Source: Branchiostoma floridae (taxonomy: Eukaryota; Chordata; Leptocardii; Amphioxiformes; Branchiostomatidae). Taken from it: a stretch of DNA of 64,000 nucleotides. The stretch lies in assembly GCF_000003815.2 (NCBI RefSeq), contig NC_049986.1, positions 16,109,172 through 16,173,171 on the forward strand, in the 5' to 3' direction. Shown here in pieces: positions 1 through 13,300 of this stretch. Made by a program: the position numbers and the translations under genes. Below the pieces are notes generated by a model. That model saw nothing but the letters and a program-made list of their open reading frames with translations, made no database searches and was not told where the DNA came from. How positions within the stretch are numbered: position 1 is the stretch's first letter; every line of letters begins with the position of its first letter.

Positions 1-496
1 CTTCACTCTAGCGCACTCTTATACACTCTGGTACACTCTTATACACTCTAGTTACTCTGTACACTTTGGTTCACTCCGTACTCTGCTTCCCTCTATTCGC
101 TCTAGCGCACATCTTATAAACTCTTATACACTCTGGTACACTCTAGCTCACTCTGTACACTTTGGCTCACTCTGTACTCTGCTTCCCTCTATTCACTCAA
201 TCGCACTCACACACACTCATACACGCTCAGGCACACTCTTACACTCTCAATCTCACTCTGTAGACTTTGGCTCACTCTCTACTCTCTAGCTTCACTCTAG
301 CGCACTCTTATACACTCAGGCACACTCTTATACACTCAAATTCACTCTGTACACTTAGGTTCACTCTGTACCAGTCTTCCCTCTATCCATACACGCTCAC
401 TCTCACACTCACACACACACTCACACGCTGTCTCACACACTCTCACTCTAGCTCAATCCTGAGACTTCGGCTAATTCACTAATCCACACTCAGAAA

Positions 497-531
<35 letters not shown>
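1..531 (+). repeat. CACTC-type minisatellite, left arm
   Basis: Dense tandem array built from roughly 10-bp blocks of the form CACTCTnnTA. The blocks are grouped into larger units of about 90-115 bp that recur with the landmarks CTAGCGCACTC, GTACACTTTGG and TGCTTCCCTCTATTC. It ends in a (CA)n run at about 501-530 and then a gap. Open frames here are only low-complexity His/Ser/Leu/Thr translations, so I call no gene. Confidence 0.9.
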
Positions 532-870
532 NNNNNNNNNNNNNNNNNNNNNNNNNNNNNNNNNNNNNNNNNNNNNNNNNNNNNNNNNNNNNNNNNNNNN
601 NNNNNNNNNNNNNNNNNNNNNNNNNNNNNNNNNNNNNNNNNNNNNNNNNNNNNNNNNNNNNNNNNNNNNNNNNNNNNNNNNNNNNNNNNNNNNNNNNNNN
701 NNNNNNNNNNNNNNNNNNNNNNNNNNNNNNNNNNNNNNNNNNNNNNNNNNNNNNNNNNNNNNNNNNNNNNNNNNNNNNNNNNNNNNNNNNNNNNNNNNNN
801 NNNNNNNNNNNNNNNNNNNNNNNNNNNNNNNNNNNNNNNNNNNNNNNNNNNNNNNNNNNNNNNNNNNNNN
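532..870. other. Assembly gap (339 N)
   Basis: Run of N between the two inverted minisatellite arms. Its length is probably an estimate, because arrays of this kind collapse in assembly. Confidence 0.99.
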
Positions 871-1256
871 AAGTGTATAAGAGTGTATGATGAGTGGGCT
901 AGAGTGAATAGAGGGAAGCAGAGTACAGAGTGAACCAAAGTGTACAGAGTGAACTAGAGTGTATAAGAGTGTACCAGAGTGTATAAGAGTGCGCTAGAGT
1001 GAAGCTAGAGAGTACAGAGTGAACCAAAGTGTACAGAGTGAACTAGAGTGTATAAGAGTGTACCAGAGTGTATAAGAGTGTATAAGAGTGCGCTAGAGTG
1101 AATAGAGGGAAGCAGAGTACAGAGTGAACCAAAGTGTACAGAGTGAACTAGAGTGTACCAGAGTGTATAAAAGTGCGCTAGAGTGAAGCTGGAGAGTACA
1201 GAGTGAACAAGAGTGTACAGAACTGTACTGGAGTGTACAGTGTGAACCAAAATGTA
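871..1256 (-). repeat. Minisatellite, right arm, inverted relative to 1-531
   Basis: Same repeat family as 1-531 but on the opposite strand: the + strand reads GAGTG blocks with GTGCGCTAGAGTG at about 989, 1088 and 1175. The landmarks GAATAGAGGGAAGCAGAGTAC and CCAAAGTGTAC are reverse complements of left-arm landmarks. The two arms therefore form a large interrupted palindrome around the gap, unless one contig was placed backwards. Confidence 0.88.
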
Positions 1257-2084
1257 CAAAAAGTGCTTATGTTAAATTACACGTACTTATTAGCATGTGA
1301 ATGTATGCATGCTGCTCATTTGCATATATGGGACAAAACCATGCTCCCGCTACCCATTACTGGCAGAAGAGGGCCTACCAGCTCTGGGAGCTGTTTCCAC
1401 AGACTTCCGGCCATGTTTGAATTCACGATGCCAGCGTTTTAGAAGGTCATATGATGGGGCATCATCACCATAAGTTTCTTTTCATTTCATCAAAAGTCTC
1501 CTTTGGTGTGCGTCCTTTCAAATACAAAAACCGGATCACTGCGCAACACTCAACTGGCTCCATTTCACACCTCGTCCATCTCACACCTGACTCAGTTCAA
1601 ACACCAGTAAATCAGAAACCACAATTAGTTCAGAGCTGTTTTTTGCAACATAACCCATAGAGATATGAATCATTACACATACAAAACTTCATCTAGATCA
1701 GACAACTGGAAGTGGATCAGGGGCATTACTTATTGCACGCCCCTCGTATTTGTCAGTGAATTTCGTGCAATTATCCGGCTGGTGCAATAATGCGAAGTTA
1801 TCTAGCTGGGCCGTGCAGTTAACAGAAGTGTGCGTTAATCCGTTGTGCAATTAACTGGCTTCCACTGTATCGTGATTTCGACAAGCTATGGTCAGGATTT
1901 TTGACTGGTGGACAGCTATTGTAGTCGGCAATAAGTGATTTAAGTTTGGGCAGTCTAGATGCGTTCTTTGGAACTGCAGGGGTATCTCAGTTGTAGACTG
2001 TGAAGCAGGAAAAATCAAAAGGGGATAAATTTTCATGTGTTTGTAAGTTATAACATACACTACGTCTTCTATTCCCTTCGGCAG
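1257..2084. other. P450 intron / non-coding stretch with an interspersed repeat
   Basis: No exon could be supported here. 1733-1869 matches a dispersed repeat also seen at 48499-48683 (shared blocks GTGCAATTA, AACAGAAGTGTGC, CAATTAACTGGCTTC) and more weakly at 60105-60180. 1880-1985 resembles the degenerate repeats at 24.7 kb (GGTCAGGATTTTTGA, GGAACTGCAGG). Confidence 0.6.
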
Positions 2085-3152
2085 GTCCTGAACGACTTGT
2101 GGTCCGTCCACATGGACCCCGAGTACTGGCCTGACCCTGAGCGGTTTGACCCCAGCAAGTTCCTAGACGCAGAAGGGCGCATCATCAACAAGCCCGATGC
2201 CTTCATGCCATTTTCAGGAGGTATGTATAGCATAATGTAGGATGCCAGTGTGCCATAGGTTAGGTTTTAGTTAGATGTCGTCAGCGCACCTTGTTCTCCT
2301 ATGCAGCGCTGAACTGCGTCGTAGAATCTCTCCTGTATTCACGAATCGATACCAACGGAGCAGGCTCAGTTCTTAATTTGGAAGCGGATTCGAATCTACA
2401 TCGGAAAATGGTGTGGTGCCAGATTGGAATAAATTACACTGTACATAGATGTCAACGTATTTTGTTTTTGCAGGTCTTAGAAATTAACGTCAATCATAGG
2501 GTGGGTAACTATGAAAGTGCATGTGTGTTAGTACTTGTATACAAAATTATGGGAAAAATAAAACCACTTTCCAACACAACGATTTTTTACTTTAAGTCTT
2601 CTTCAGGATAACTGAGGACCCTTGCCTTGTGGCGTGAGCAGTTGAGTCAAATGTGGTTGTTAGACTATGACGACCTCCGTCCAGGTTCTATGCAATGTCA
2701 AAGCAGATGCAACGGTCCATATCATTTTCAGTGTTTTATGCCTTTTTTTAACCATGTGGTACTATTTTCTATTTGTACACTTGTAATGCCCCCCCCCCCC
2801 ATTCCAAGAAGATAGAAAATTCCTAGAAATGAGTACTTAATTTTGCAAAAAATCAAATCGTCAAACACTGAGAATACGACGGATTCTTACATCTAGTTGG
2901 AGATGAGGATCATTGAAGGTTGATGTGCCCTGATAGGTTTTGAGTTTCACTGTGCATAATTTTTCCCCAGGACGGCGGGGTTGCCCAGGGGACCAGCTCG
3001 CTAAGATGGAGCTGTTTCTGTTCTTCACCACCCTCCTGCAGAACTTCACCTTCCGCTTACCGGAGGGGGTTACGTCCTATCCTACTGAGGGAGAGTTCGG
3101 TATCGTCCTTCGCCCACCCGGGTCCCATGTGCTCTGTGCCACTCCGCGTTGA
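2085..3152 (+). CDS. Cytochrome P450, CYP2-like, last two exons (5' part outside window)
   Basis: C-terminal end of a microsomal cytochrome P450, a haem mono-oxygenase. Exon 2085-2220 follows an acceptor (CTTCGGCAG) and ends at a GTATGT donor. Exon 2971-3152 follows TTTTCCCCAG and ends at TGA. The intron is phase 1 and the frame stays open across it. The first exon carries the PERF region ([13 protein letters not shown]). The splice completes the haem-binding loop FSGGRRGCPG, whose cysteine is the axial haem ligand, followed by the L helix ([14 protein letters not shown]). The short tail ends with a CYP2-like PPG segment. About 105 residues are present of the usual ~490. The ExxR motif and N-terminal anchor must lie left of the window, since 1257-2084 has no such exon. 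The family is firm; the subfamily is not resolvable here. Confidence 0.9.
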
Positions 3153-4247
3153 GAGACCAATTCTATAGGCTGGTTCACGGTTTGAGCTGTACATGCGCAG
3201 CGTGAAGTATTGTGGGTAATGTGTCAAAGTCGAATGCCTCTGAGACACAAATGAAACGCATTTAGACAGCATGGTCTAGACAAGAATTTACCATGAGCTA
3301 TGACCTCCCTTCACCTTTGACCAGCGCATGCGTAATTCAAACCGTAAACTGACTTACAGTCCCAACCACCCTCGAACACCAATGTTACTCGGAAAGATTG
3401 ATCACTATATCATAACCACCATATGTCCACTCAGATACATTAGTTTATTCGTTTAGTTTACAGGTTTGGTTAACATTAGCTAGTGTGCGTGCAGACAAGG
3501 TTGTACAATTAACTGCTGGCTATTCACATGTATTACGGGCTATTATTACTGGGTACATAAAAAATGACTAAGGTAACTATATAATCAGTAATTACTAACG
3601 TTAAAATACATTATGATTTATATCAGATTATATATAGATACACACACACAAGTTATCGCAATTTTATCGTTAAACTACATACAATATAATCTACATTTAT
3701 CTATTTCTTTAAAGTCTTCAATAACATCAAGGAGCTTATATCTGATATAACATCAACTGTCATTTTAAAGATATATATGCATTGGAGATTGTACGCATTC
3801 TCGGCATCTAAAGGAGGTTAATCTTGAACTTTCTTCCAGAGGAATGACTTTGCCAATTTCCTTTTCAACATTCAAACCGGAATGATTAAATGCCATGTTA
3901 GCATTTGTACTGGATCAACTGTGAAAACTGATAGTTATACCACAACGACGACGAGGTAAACCTTTGTACCAAAGATCATAATGGAGAAAAGGTTGGTGAG
4001 ATGTGATCTGTGTAATCCTTTGGGGACAAGCTGACGACCTGTGAAAGATGCATGGGTTGACGTCAAAGCCAAGAGTACGCTACATGTAAGTCAGCCGTAT
4101 GAATCAAGTTCAATCATCTCTCTAAATCTCAACTTGATCACAGTAGAACGGAACACCTGGCACCTGGGGTTTAATTTGTGTTGGCATGGACGGATCTGAA
4201 TGCGTCGTTTACTGCACACACCGTTTCACCGTTTCACGTCAAAGTCC
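3153..4247. other. Intergenic stretch between P450 and parkin (tail-to-tail)
   Basis: No coding exon is visible. The two genes converge here, so the interval holds both 3' UTRs. A minus-strand AATAAA (TTTATT at 3444-3449) lies about 800 nt below the parkin stop and could be its polyadenylation signal. No obvious signal for the P450 was found. Confidence 0.5.
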
Positions 4248-4360
4248 TTAGCGCCCCTCCCCAAACCAGTGCCTGTCCTGACAGTTCCTCCCCCACTCCC
4301 GCTCACACAGCCAGCACCAATGGAAGCCGCACCTCGGGCACGTCATGTGCATACAGCCGT
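4248..4360 (-). CDS. PRKN: Parkin terminal exon: catalytic RING2
   Basis: Encodes residues 398-434 and the TAA stop. The catalytic cysteine is C400 in DGCMHM, the equivalent of human C431, and H402 matches H433. The zinc ligands follow as C-P-R-C, two residues shorter than the human C-P-Q-P-Q-C. The segment GFHWCWLC has His where most parkins have Glu (human E444). The tail HWFGEGR replaces the human HWFDV end. The acceptor is TTTTCAG at the exon edge 4360. Confidence 0.93.
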
Positions 4361-7300
4361 CTGAAAATTCAAAACAAAATTCACGCATGCGTAAAAAAGT
4401 CTGGAGAATTTTCAACATTTTGGCCAATATCACTAACAGTCATTACAGTCCAACATGTTTTTTTAAGCTATCATTCTTTGTCTGGAGACACGTGCACAAC
4501 GATGCCTTTCAAAAGTGCTTGATCAAGCGTCATTTCCCCGCAAGGTTCTATGGAAAGAAATGAAAGCTTTGAATTAAGTGACCCTGCTGCTTGCGCTATA
4601 TCAGTCCTGGTAGGCTCCATATCCACTAGACGGCGATAGTTGAGCGACAAAAATTGTATTTTTGTGACCACTGAATTCATAATTGCAATGTGATGGACGG
4701 TGTAAAGCCACTTAAACGAACAAAATGTAACAAGATTCGTTCTTTTCTCTATGAAATTCGTTGAGCGATCTGTAAAATCTTTGGTCGCTCAGCAGCCTCA
4801 GCCTCTAGTCTAGTGGAAATGAAGTACAAAACGGCAGATGCCAGTGAAACAAGTTCAATGAGTTTCAGACTTTAATAATAATAATAATCTTTATTGCAAA
4901 TTCATGCCCGAGGGCTAATTGCATACAAAGTAAAGTAGTAGTGGTATACATAAACATAATTAACAAAAAAGGGAAATGATATTCATAGATAAATCAAAAG
5001 GGAATAACGTCTAAACTAAATCTATTTCTACCTAAGCTATATGATGGGTTTGACTTCTTTTCCGTAAGCAGTGGAAGATGAATGGTCACAGAGAGCTAGA
5101 TAATGACATATGACTAATGGTTTCCACTTTTGCTCTTTTATATCGACCTGTTGTATGTTTGTTACACCTCTCTTGTAATATTATGGTATCTTAACATTTG
5201 AGGACAAATGTTCGGTGAGGGGGAGGTAGTGTAACGGCCATGACCTATGACATATGAGGTAATTAGGTAATGACTGTCTAGACCATATGGGCGGAGCATA
5301 ATTAGCATGTTAGGTATTCCTTATTTGGTTGTGATGGTGAGAGCATCCAACCGGATTACCCTTGATGGGCGGAGTTAGACAAGCTCATTGTTATGCTAGT
5401 TGAGCTTAGAGAGTGTATGAAGAGATTTAGTCAGTCTCGTGCCCCAAGGACTCAGGTGAGGTACTTTGGTAGGGCTTAGTCCCTCTGTTGGATTGTGTAC
5501 TAGTTATTAGTTAGACCGACTCTCTCTGTAAATATACTTAGATCTCTGTACCTTTATCCTAGACCTGTATCCTGTAACTGTAACTTGCTGTAGTCCTAAG
5601 TGAAACACATTGTATTATATGTTACTTGAGTTTAGCATAGGTTGAATAAACACGGCTCACAAATAGTAATCGACTGGTTTGGCTGAGTTCCTGATAAGCT
5701 AATATAGGACTTAGATACCAAACACCCTAAACAGTTCAATGGTTACCTGAATACCTGAATTTAATAAAAGAATGGATACCGCTTAAGATGGAGAAAGATT
5801 ATAGCTGACCGTTTTTCTCGGTGCGGACCTTACACCCCGGGCAGGCCTTGGTGGTCCTTTCGATGGTGGCAGCTGTGCGCCTCTCCCAGCGTGCACGGCG
5901 GGCCCGATCTCGGTCCACTCGGTAGTTCTGTAGTATAAAACACACAGACATAGACATAGACAAAGTTATTAGACAGATTTAAATCACATCAAGACGCATA
6001 TTGATATCAATTTAAGAGATCAGTCGCGCGAGTGTGTGTATTCAAGTCCCTGATAGGCCTACGTCCCATATTGCCAAACCGGGGCCCGGCCGGGCAGCGT
6101 TAGGAAACAAAAAGTATGAAACAAGAGACACCGAACATAACTACACAGGACTTAAAAGGAATAGTCGTGAAAATTATTTGTCCATATATTTACGTATACA
6201 TTTCTATATATATTTTAAATTGTGATTTTCGATTCCACAAACAGCCCGGCCGGGCCCCAGTTTGGAGGTGGGACGTTAGCTCAAGTGGACTTTGAGGACG
6301 ACGAAGTAGTTTTTTTTCTCGGTTAGACCAGGCTGCACAAGAGTCGGTCAAAGTAAAGACTAACATCTTTCCCGCAAACTTTACCTACGCAAAAATGTCA
6401 CTACGGAACTCATATGGCTGGAATATATAGGAATTCATTCGTGTGACTGATTCCTAAGGCTGCCATGATGTTCTTCTATGTCTATTCGTGAAAGAACGTT
6501 GATATCGATTGCACATTTGTCATAGGTTTGTCTTCGCAGACGAAGTGTCTCGGGGAAAAAACTTATAATTACCGACAAGTTCTCTTGCAAAAGATTTTGC
6601 GACCATACACCAGTAATCTATGTTTCACAGATAGTGCCGACTTTCTACAGCAAGTTGCGTTTGAGAACTAGCGGTAGACTGCCAACATCATGACATGGCG
6701 GTTTGATATTAAATGAAGACCTTTATTGTACATTTTTGCCCAATCTAGCTAAGTACAGGTCATAACAAGACAAAACATATATACATATACATATACATGT
6801 AGACGTATTACAGATCTAATCTAACACATAAGATATTCTACTCACGTTAGCCGGAGCTGAGGGTTGTGGCGCAGTCTGACCACACGGGCCGTTGTGGTAG
6901 GCTTCCTTACAAAGCTTGCAGAACACGAACTGCGGGGAAAACTCCAGTGTTTAGTTGAAAGATTTAGTTCAGAGTGGGTCAAAGATTTTTTCGCACATTC
7001 TTATAAGATTTCATAAGGTTTAGTTACGGGATGGCAAATATCTTAGTGCTTCCAGCTCAACGGCACGCTAGTCGTTTGCTAGTAATTCTACGTCAACATC
7101 AAGGAAGCAAAATCTGAGACACGTTGCCACAAAGTCCGCCTTTCGATGTTGTAACTGCCCTGAGTGCCATCCTCCATAGTGACCGCTGGCTCAATACGTT
7201 CGCTTGCTATCTACCGTAGTTTGCAAGCGAGAGTATCGAGCCAGTGGTCACTACGGAGGGTAGTACCCAGGCTAGTTACAGCATCGGACTCAGACTATGC

Positions 7301-10300
7301 TGTAACGGCCCAGCCCTTTAGCTTGGGGCCGGCGGGTCGCTATAAGCACGATTTAAGCAGGACTGATTTCAAATCGAATCCTGGATCTGTTAGCGTACGT
7401 GGCTTACCCCACAGCCGCTGCCTGCCTGCCTTACACACTCCACCATGTTAGTGCTCCCCTCCGGCAGCAGCCCCACCCCACAGCCCCGCCCCGGACACAG
7501 CACCCCGCCCATCTGCAGCACACACTCCCCCGCACCGAACCGCTCAGTAACTCACCCCGCAGCCGCTGCCCGCCTGCCGCACACACTCCACCATGTTACT
7601 GCTCCCCTCCGGCAGCAGCCCCACCCCACAGCCCCGCCCCGGACACAGCACTCCGCCCATCTGCAGCACGCACTCCTCCGCACCGAAACGCTGGTAACGG
7701 TCGTACTGCAGGGAAAAAATATCATGGAAACCCGTCGTTACTTTCTTCAGTTCTTCTCCGTGGAAGATGTTGACAAATGAGTCCCCGAGTTACAGAGCAA
7801 GATGCTAGTGGCGTAATCCCAGACAATTTCTTTTACATCACATGATCACAAGATATTTGCCACCAAAATATCAAAACCGCCACCAAAATATCAAAACCAT
7901 AACATGTCCAGGTCAAAAGATACAAAAACCGGAAGTTCTGCTGCAGTAATAGTCATCATACTAGTGGGTTTGATAACTTTGATTGCCTTTGTGTCAGTGA
8001 TCTGGTCATTGCAGGTCAGCTAATGCAATCGACTGTGCAGCCACAAAATAGATAATCTTCCAACAAACTGAAATTGAAACACTAAAGTTAACACATGTAT
8101 CTTGCAGAGAGAACACATCTGACTAGACGTCACTACATTGGAAGTTTTGGTCATTCAATAGGTCAATAGGTGATTATAAGCCCATCCTACCTGTTCATCT
8201 CCAAGCATTCTGAAATGATGCACCTCCTTAATCAGGGAGTTGTCACAGCCACCTGCACGAGTTGAAAGTTTTGTTAAACTATAGAATCCAAAATGCAGTT
8301 ATTTTGCCACTTTCAAAGCTCATGCATTGTCAAACAACATCATTGATGATGACCTGACCATTGTTGGGAGCTTAACGTTACATGACATTCCCGACTGTGT
8401 GTTAAACTTGTTGACTTGGGCTTATTCATCAGCATCAATGTTATCAATGCCATGATGGAGTAATGCTATGCTCATAGGCTAATGTTTGTCCTGTTAATTG
8501 CATAGGCCAACACTAGAGTGCAGAAACTTTCGTGGTGGTTTAATGTTCGCGGTTTTCGCGGGGACCGCTTCACCGCAAACTTAAAACCACCGCGAACATT
8601 TCCCATGACAGTAAAAGACTACAGTGCATGGTGCTACCGCGAACTTAAAACCACCGCGAAAAGTCCTTTGTACCTGCTACCACGAAATCAAATCCCAGCG
8701 AACATTTACAGTATTATCGATCTAAAATAAGGATAAACAAACACAACAAACCCGGACATGGCAGCGTGTACCCCAGTGAGGCATGTTGGACGAACTGCCT
8801 GTCGTTCAGCTTGGTGACGCAGTAGCGGGCGAAGCAGTCCAGGCACATGACGTGTCCGTCAGCGCACTCAAACACCATCACGGGGGTCCTGGGGAAAGTG
8901 TTTTGGTGAAGTTCCGTATTTAAAACCTGAGCCGACATCTTGCAGCCAAGGTAGCGTTTACCGCTTTAAGAGGAATGTTAGCAGCACTTAAGTTTTTCGT
9001 GGCTACAATGAGGCTTTTGTGAGGCATGTGAAATGGTGTATATTTTGACAATTAACAACAAATTCAGCGCATCTATACCAGAAATATATTTGAAAACGTC
9101 ATAGAAACGCAAAAGTCGTCGTGGTAATTGCTGATGTGTGAGGCCAAAGAGGCCAAGATTGTGCTGATGAATGCATGCGCAACTGGTGCCTACAAAAGTC
9201 AAAGCAAGGGTAACGTTAACATTTTTTTCATAACTGCCATGCCTCATTGTTGGGGCGCCAAACATTTCGTTTAATGAAAAAATACTACATGTAAATAAAC
9301 TATACATGTAGCTGTACCTGACATCAGTACAGCCGAGACAGTCCACACTCTGTGTGTTGCTCTTCACCAGAGGCAGTGCCACAGATGTGTCATCCTCAGA
9401 TGTGTGGTGGTCCGCACACTTGAAGTAAAACTCCTGCGTTCGAAAACAACCAAAACGGTTTGTCCTATAGTAGTATTGAGCGGATGCATTCTGAGGAAGG
9501 CAAAATGAAGTATCGGTAGCTCATAAGCCAGAAAGATGATTTTTGCATTTTCAGCAAAATCTATAACTGCAACCATACTAACATCCGTCAAGCATACACT
9601 TTGATCTATTCCCGAAACAGTTCCAACATTTAGCAGCATAAAGCACAAAAGTTTAAAGTTTAAAACTCACGGCGACGGTTCCTGGACACCCTCTGGACAG
9701 GCACCTGCCTTGGATCTTTCCGGGCACCAAAACGTCCTCCCAACAGTTTGGATCCTGAGATCAATACAATATGATATGTACTATAAGTACAATCAGGGAT
9801 AGTCTGGCAAGATATCCACTCCCTTTTCAGTAGCGTATTTCTACAATATATACACATTGTATCTTACACACACATATTGTTCTGACGACGAGCGTTTCTA
9901 AATCACCCAAGTCTTTCAGTGAACCCTCCGGGGTTCCAGATTTATTTCATCATGCAAAGTAGTTTGATCAGGACCATCCAGAAATGTAGCTTTAGAACGT
10001 TTTGTGTTTCCATGTCCAAATACAATCACGTTCAGATAAAATACACATTATCTGACCACATGTTGAAGCGAGGCTTACCCTGCTGAGAGTGAGGGTTGTC
10101 TGTCTGCACGTGCCACACCGGACCCTCAGCTTCCCCGGCCTCACCGCCTTACACGGCCGCTTACAGAACACGAAATAAGAGGGGAGACTGCCCGCGGCTG
10201 GGGGATATCAATAGAAAACAACCATTGTTTTGTATCATTGCATCTTTGAGCAGGTACAACTTTTTTGTGTGTTGGAAATAATGGTTAAAGTCCTGCTTCA

Positions 10301-13300
10301 GAATTTTCTAGTCATGTAAATTCTCAATAATGTACCGGTTGGTTTGTAATCTTATCACCAATATTGTACTTTGTTTCTCAAAGATTGTCATCTCTATATA
10401 TATTCACCTCCTATAGATGAATTTAATTACGTGTACTTTCTAGGAGGAGATAACCCTTGTACTGTGTAAAAACAGGTAAGCAATCATAAATCATGTCAAA
10501 GAATGTTTAGACCTTAAAATGAGTATTGTAAACGATATGTCCATTATAAGTTTTATGATAAGTGTAAACTCAAATATATATGTTGATACTTCAAGTACTT
10601 CTTTTTGTTACTAACGTTACATTAGTATCTGCTTGTTTGTACATGTATGTAGAAGACCTTACAAAAATTTTGTACTTTTGTGTCAATAAAAATACTGTAT
10701 ATGAAATCTATTTTGTTCTGCTTTATGTATACCTGTATCAGCGCCTTCAGGCCGTACGTTCAGCTGTACATCACTCAGAGACCGGGGTGCTGCAGCAGAG
10801 CTACGGGCGTCCACTGACAGCTGGGGCAGTCCGCTGATGGCGTGGATAACCGTCTGCTGACCAAGCTGACAATCCTAGTGAAGGTCAACATACAAAATGA
10901 AGAACAACATACAAAATGTGGTAATTCATGCACAAGTGCATTGTGAAAACAAGCGTTCGCAGAACTCAACCTTCGTGAAATGGGTGAGGGTGTGGTGGTT
11001 TGAGGGTGTTTTTTATAGACATCTCAGGGGCTAGCCTAACAGTATATGATACGTCCGACTGGCAAAATTGTCCGGAATTCTACAGGTTTTTTTCCGCGCC
11101 TATGTAGTTGCGTCATCCCTTTGGAGTGGAATAATTGGAGTGGGATAAAGTACCAAAATGAGCAAATATATAGTGTTGTAGGCTAATGATTGTACTTGTA
11201 CAAGTGACACTTGCGAGGTACCCAGGACTGTAGTTGTAGAACTTATTGGATATATAGAAGCTATTAGTGTGCTTACCAACTTTGTTGATGATGCCAGTCT
11301 ACCACACTAGTGTCACTTTTACCACACCAGTACATGTCTTAAAAACGGGAATGAATGCCTTGTTGGCTCTGATGCCATGTTTTGTCCCTTTAGTTCTTTT
11401 TACAACAGTCGTCACAACTTTATGGTGCCTATTTTTGAAAATGTAGCCATCTTGTTATTTTTACCTATCTTGTTTTTTTTCGCCCTATCGCACTATTTTT
11501 GCAGTCTGCAGAGGACGTCATCCATAAAATTTACTTGCTGTGGCCTTGGTAAAAATTCCCGGAATTTACACCAAGTCTTACGCGCGTGCGCAATTGCATC
11601 ATCCATTTGGAGGGTAATAACATGGGAAGGGTTGACGGATCGTCATGATTTTTGATCTCAATATAACTTGGGGAATGCCTTCTATAATCAAGTTCTATTA
11701 ATGCAAACCATGGGCTAGTTTGCACAATGATTAATTCGCAGCATTTCATAACTGGACTGTCAAACGTACATGTATCACATTTGTCACTGAAAAAAAGAGA
11801 TATTGATAGATATTCATAGATACTAAATATGCAAATTGCTACTTAGCTCCGCAATGTAGTACGTTATATACTTCCAATGTGTATAATGGACTATCGAGAT
11901 AAAACATGTCAATATTGACGACTTAATACATTGCATGGACGTTTCCACAAAGTAATATAGTTTTCTTGTACAACCCTTTAAGTATAATATACAACTCCTG
12001 CAATACAGATAATTATTTTCGACTTGTTGCTTGCAACAATGATGATGTAACATTCTTTGTTTCACAACGCAGTCCACTACATTGTGTATTCCATATGTCT
12101 AATGTACAATCCCTATAAACAATCTCATCAATGGCTACAAGTTACTGTGAAAAACAAACCCTGCTTTTTTCAACAATGTATTGTACCGGTAGTAACTGTT
12201 ACATGATTGTACAACCCTTTTAAAACTTATAATATATGCCCCTGTATACAATATCATCATTGCAATTATTCTTGGTGTACAGATTATCAAATCTTATGGG
12301 AAACATGTACACCCCACCATGTATAATGTACTGTCCCTATAGTACCATTTTGTTGTTGACCTTTGGGGTCACTTCCTGTGGAGACGGGGTAGCAGCCCAC
12401 GCTGGTATCGGCATGACGTAATGCCACCTAAATATAGCACGATTGCGTAATACCCACATACACTATTTTCCAAGTACAAACATCCCTTGCAAAACCGTCA
12501 AAAGCCACTAAACGATAAAACGCCACGTACGTTTCTTCACTGTCTCAAGAGCTACCCACATACCAAATATCAGATCAATCTGTCATGCCGTTCATGAGAT
12601 TTTCTGTCCACAGACACGTACCCTACAACGGTTTGCACACATACCTATTGCATTCTGCTATTTACCTCCTAATTTGCATAATAATCATACAATTATGTAC
12701 ATCACTACCTAAGCTATCTGCATACCTACAGTCATTCCGATCCATCGACCCCTGCTTCCATAATTCCTTCTCAAAACCTGACACAAGAATGACTTTCACC
12801 GCCCCAGCAAAACCCCTAAGTGGCCAAAACTTACACACCTTACTATTCATTTATACAGCTACTTACCACTTAAAAATCATCACCCAAACATGTCCCGAAA
12901 AAAAAATATCAAAACCGGAAGTTCTGCTGCAGTACAATAACACTCCGCTAGAGCGCCCTGCCGTAACGCAATTCCTACCATTCCTTCGTCATGTCTAACC
13001 CTACCCACATACCAAATATCAAAACAATCCATCCATGCCTTCCCCAGTTATCAGGCTGACAAACGTCCCTCTCACAAAAAAACAGCACTCAAAACAAGTT
13101 ACTTGGAATCTTGGCAGTAGGTGGTCAATGTTATCTGTGAAATGCATTGAGAAGTTGTAGAATATAATGCGAAGACAAAGGGTTTGTGGTTTTTACTATG
13201 GAATGGAATGTATGTGTACGTTATGGCCTGCTACAAACTGTGTAAAATGAAACCGTGTCTCTACGATTTACGGGAGATGAAGAAGACCTGCTTACGCTTT

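Noticed and set aside
267-482. Open frames across the minisatellite on both strands
   Set aside because: They are translations of the CACTC/GAGTG array with no domain, splice context or codon bias.
7330-7395. Possible tRNA or tRNA-derived element (TTCAAATCGAATCC)
   Set aside because: No A-box, no cloverleaf and no matching acceptor arms could be made.
7164-7780. Pro/His-rich open frames on the + strand
   Set aside because: They are antisense to the parkin IBR exon and its tandem copy; the repeat period explains the repeated peptide.
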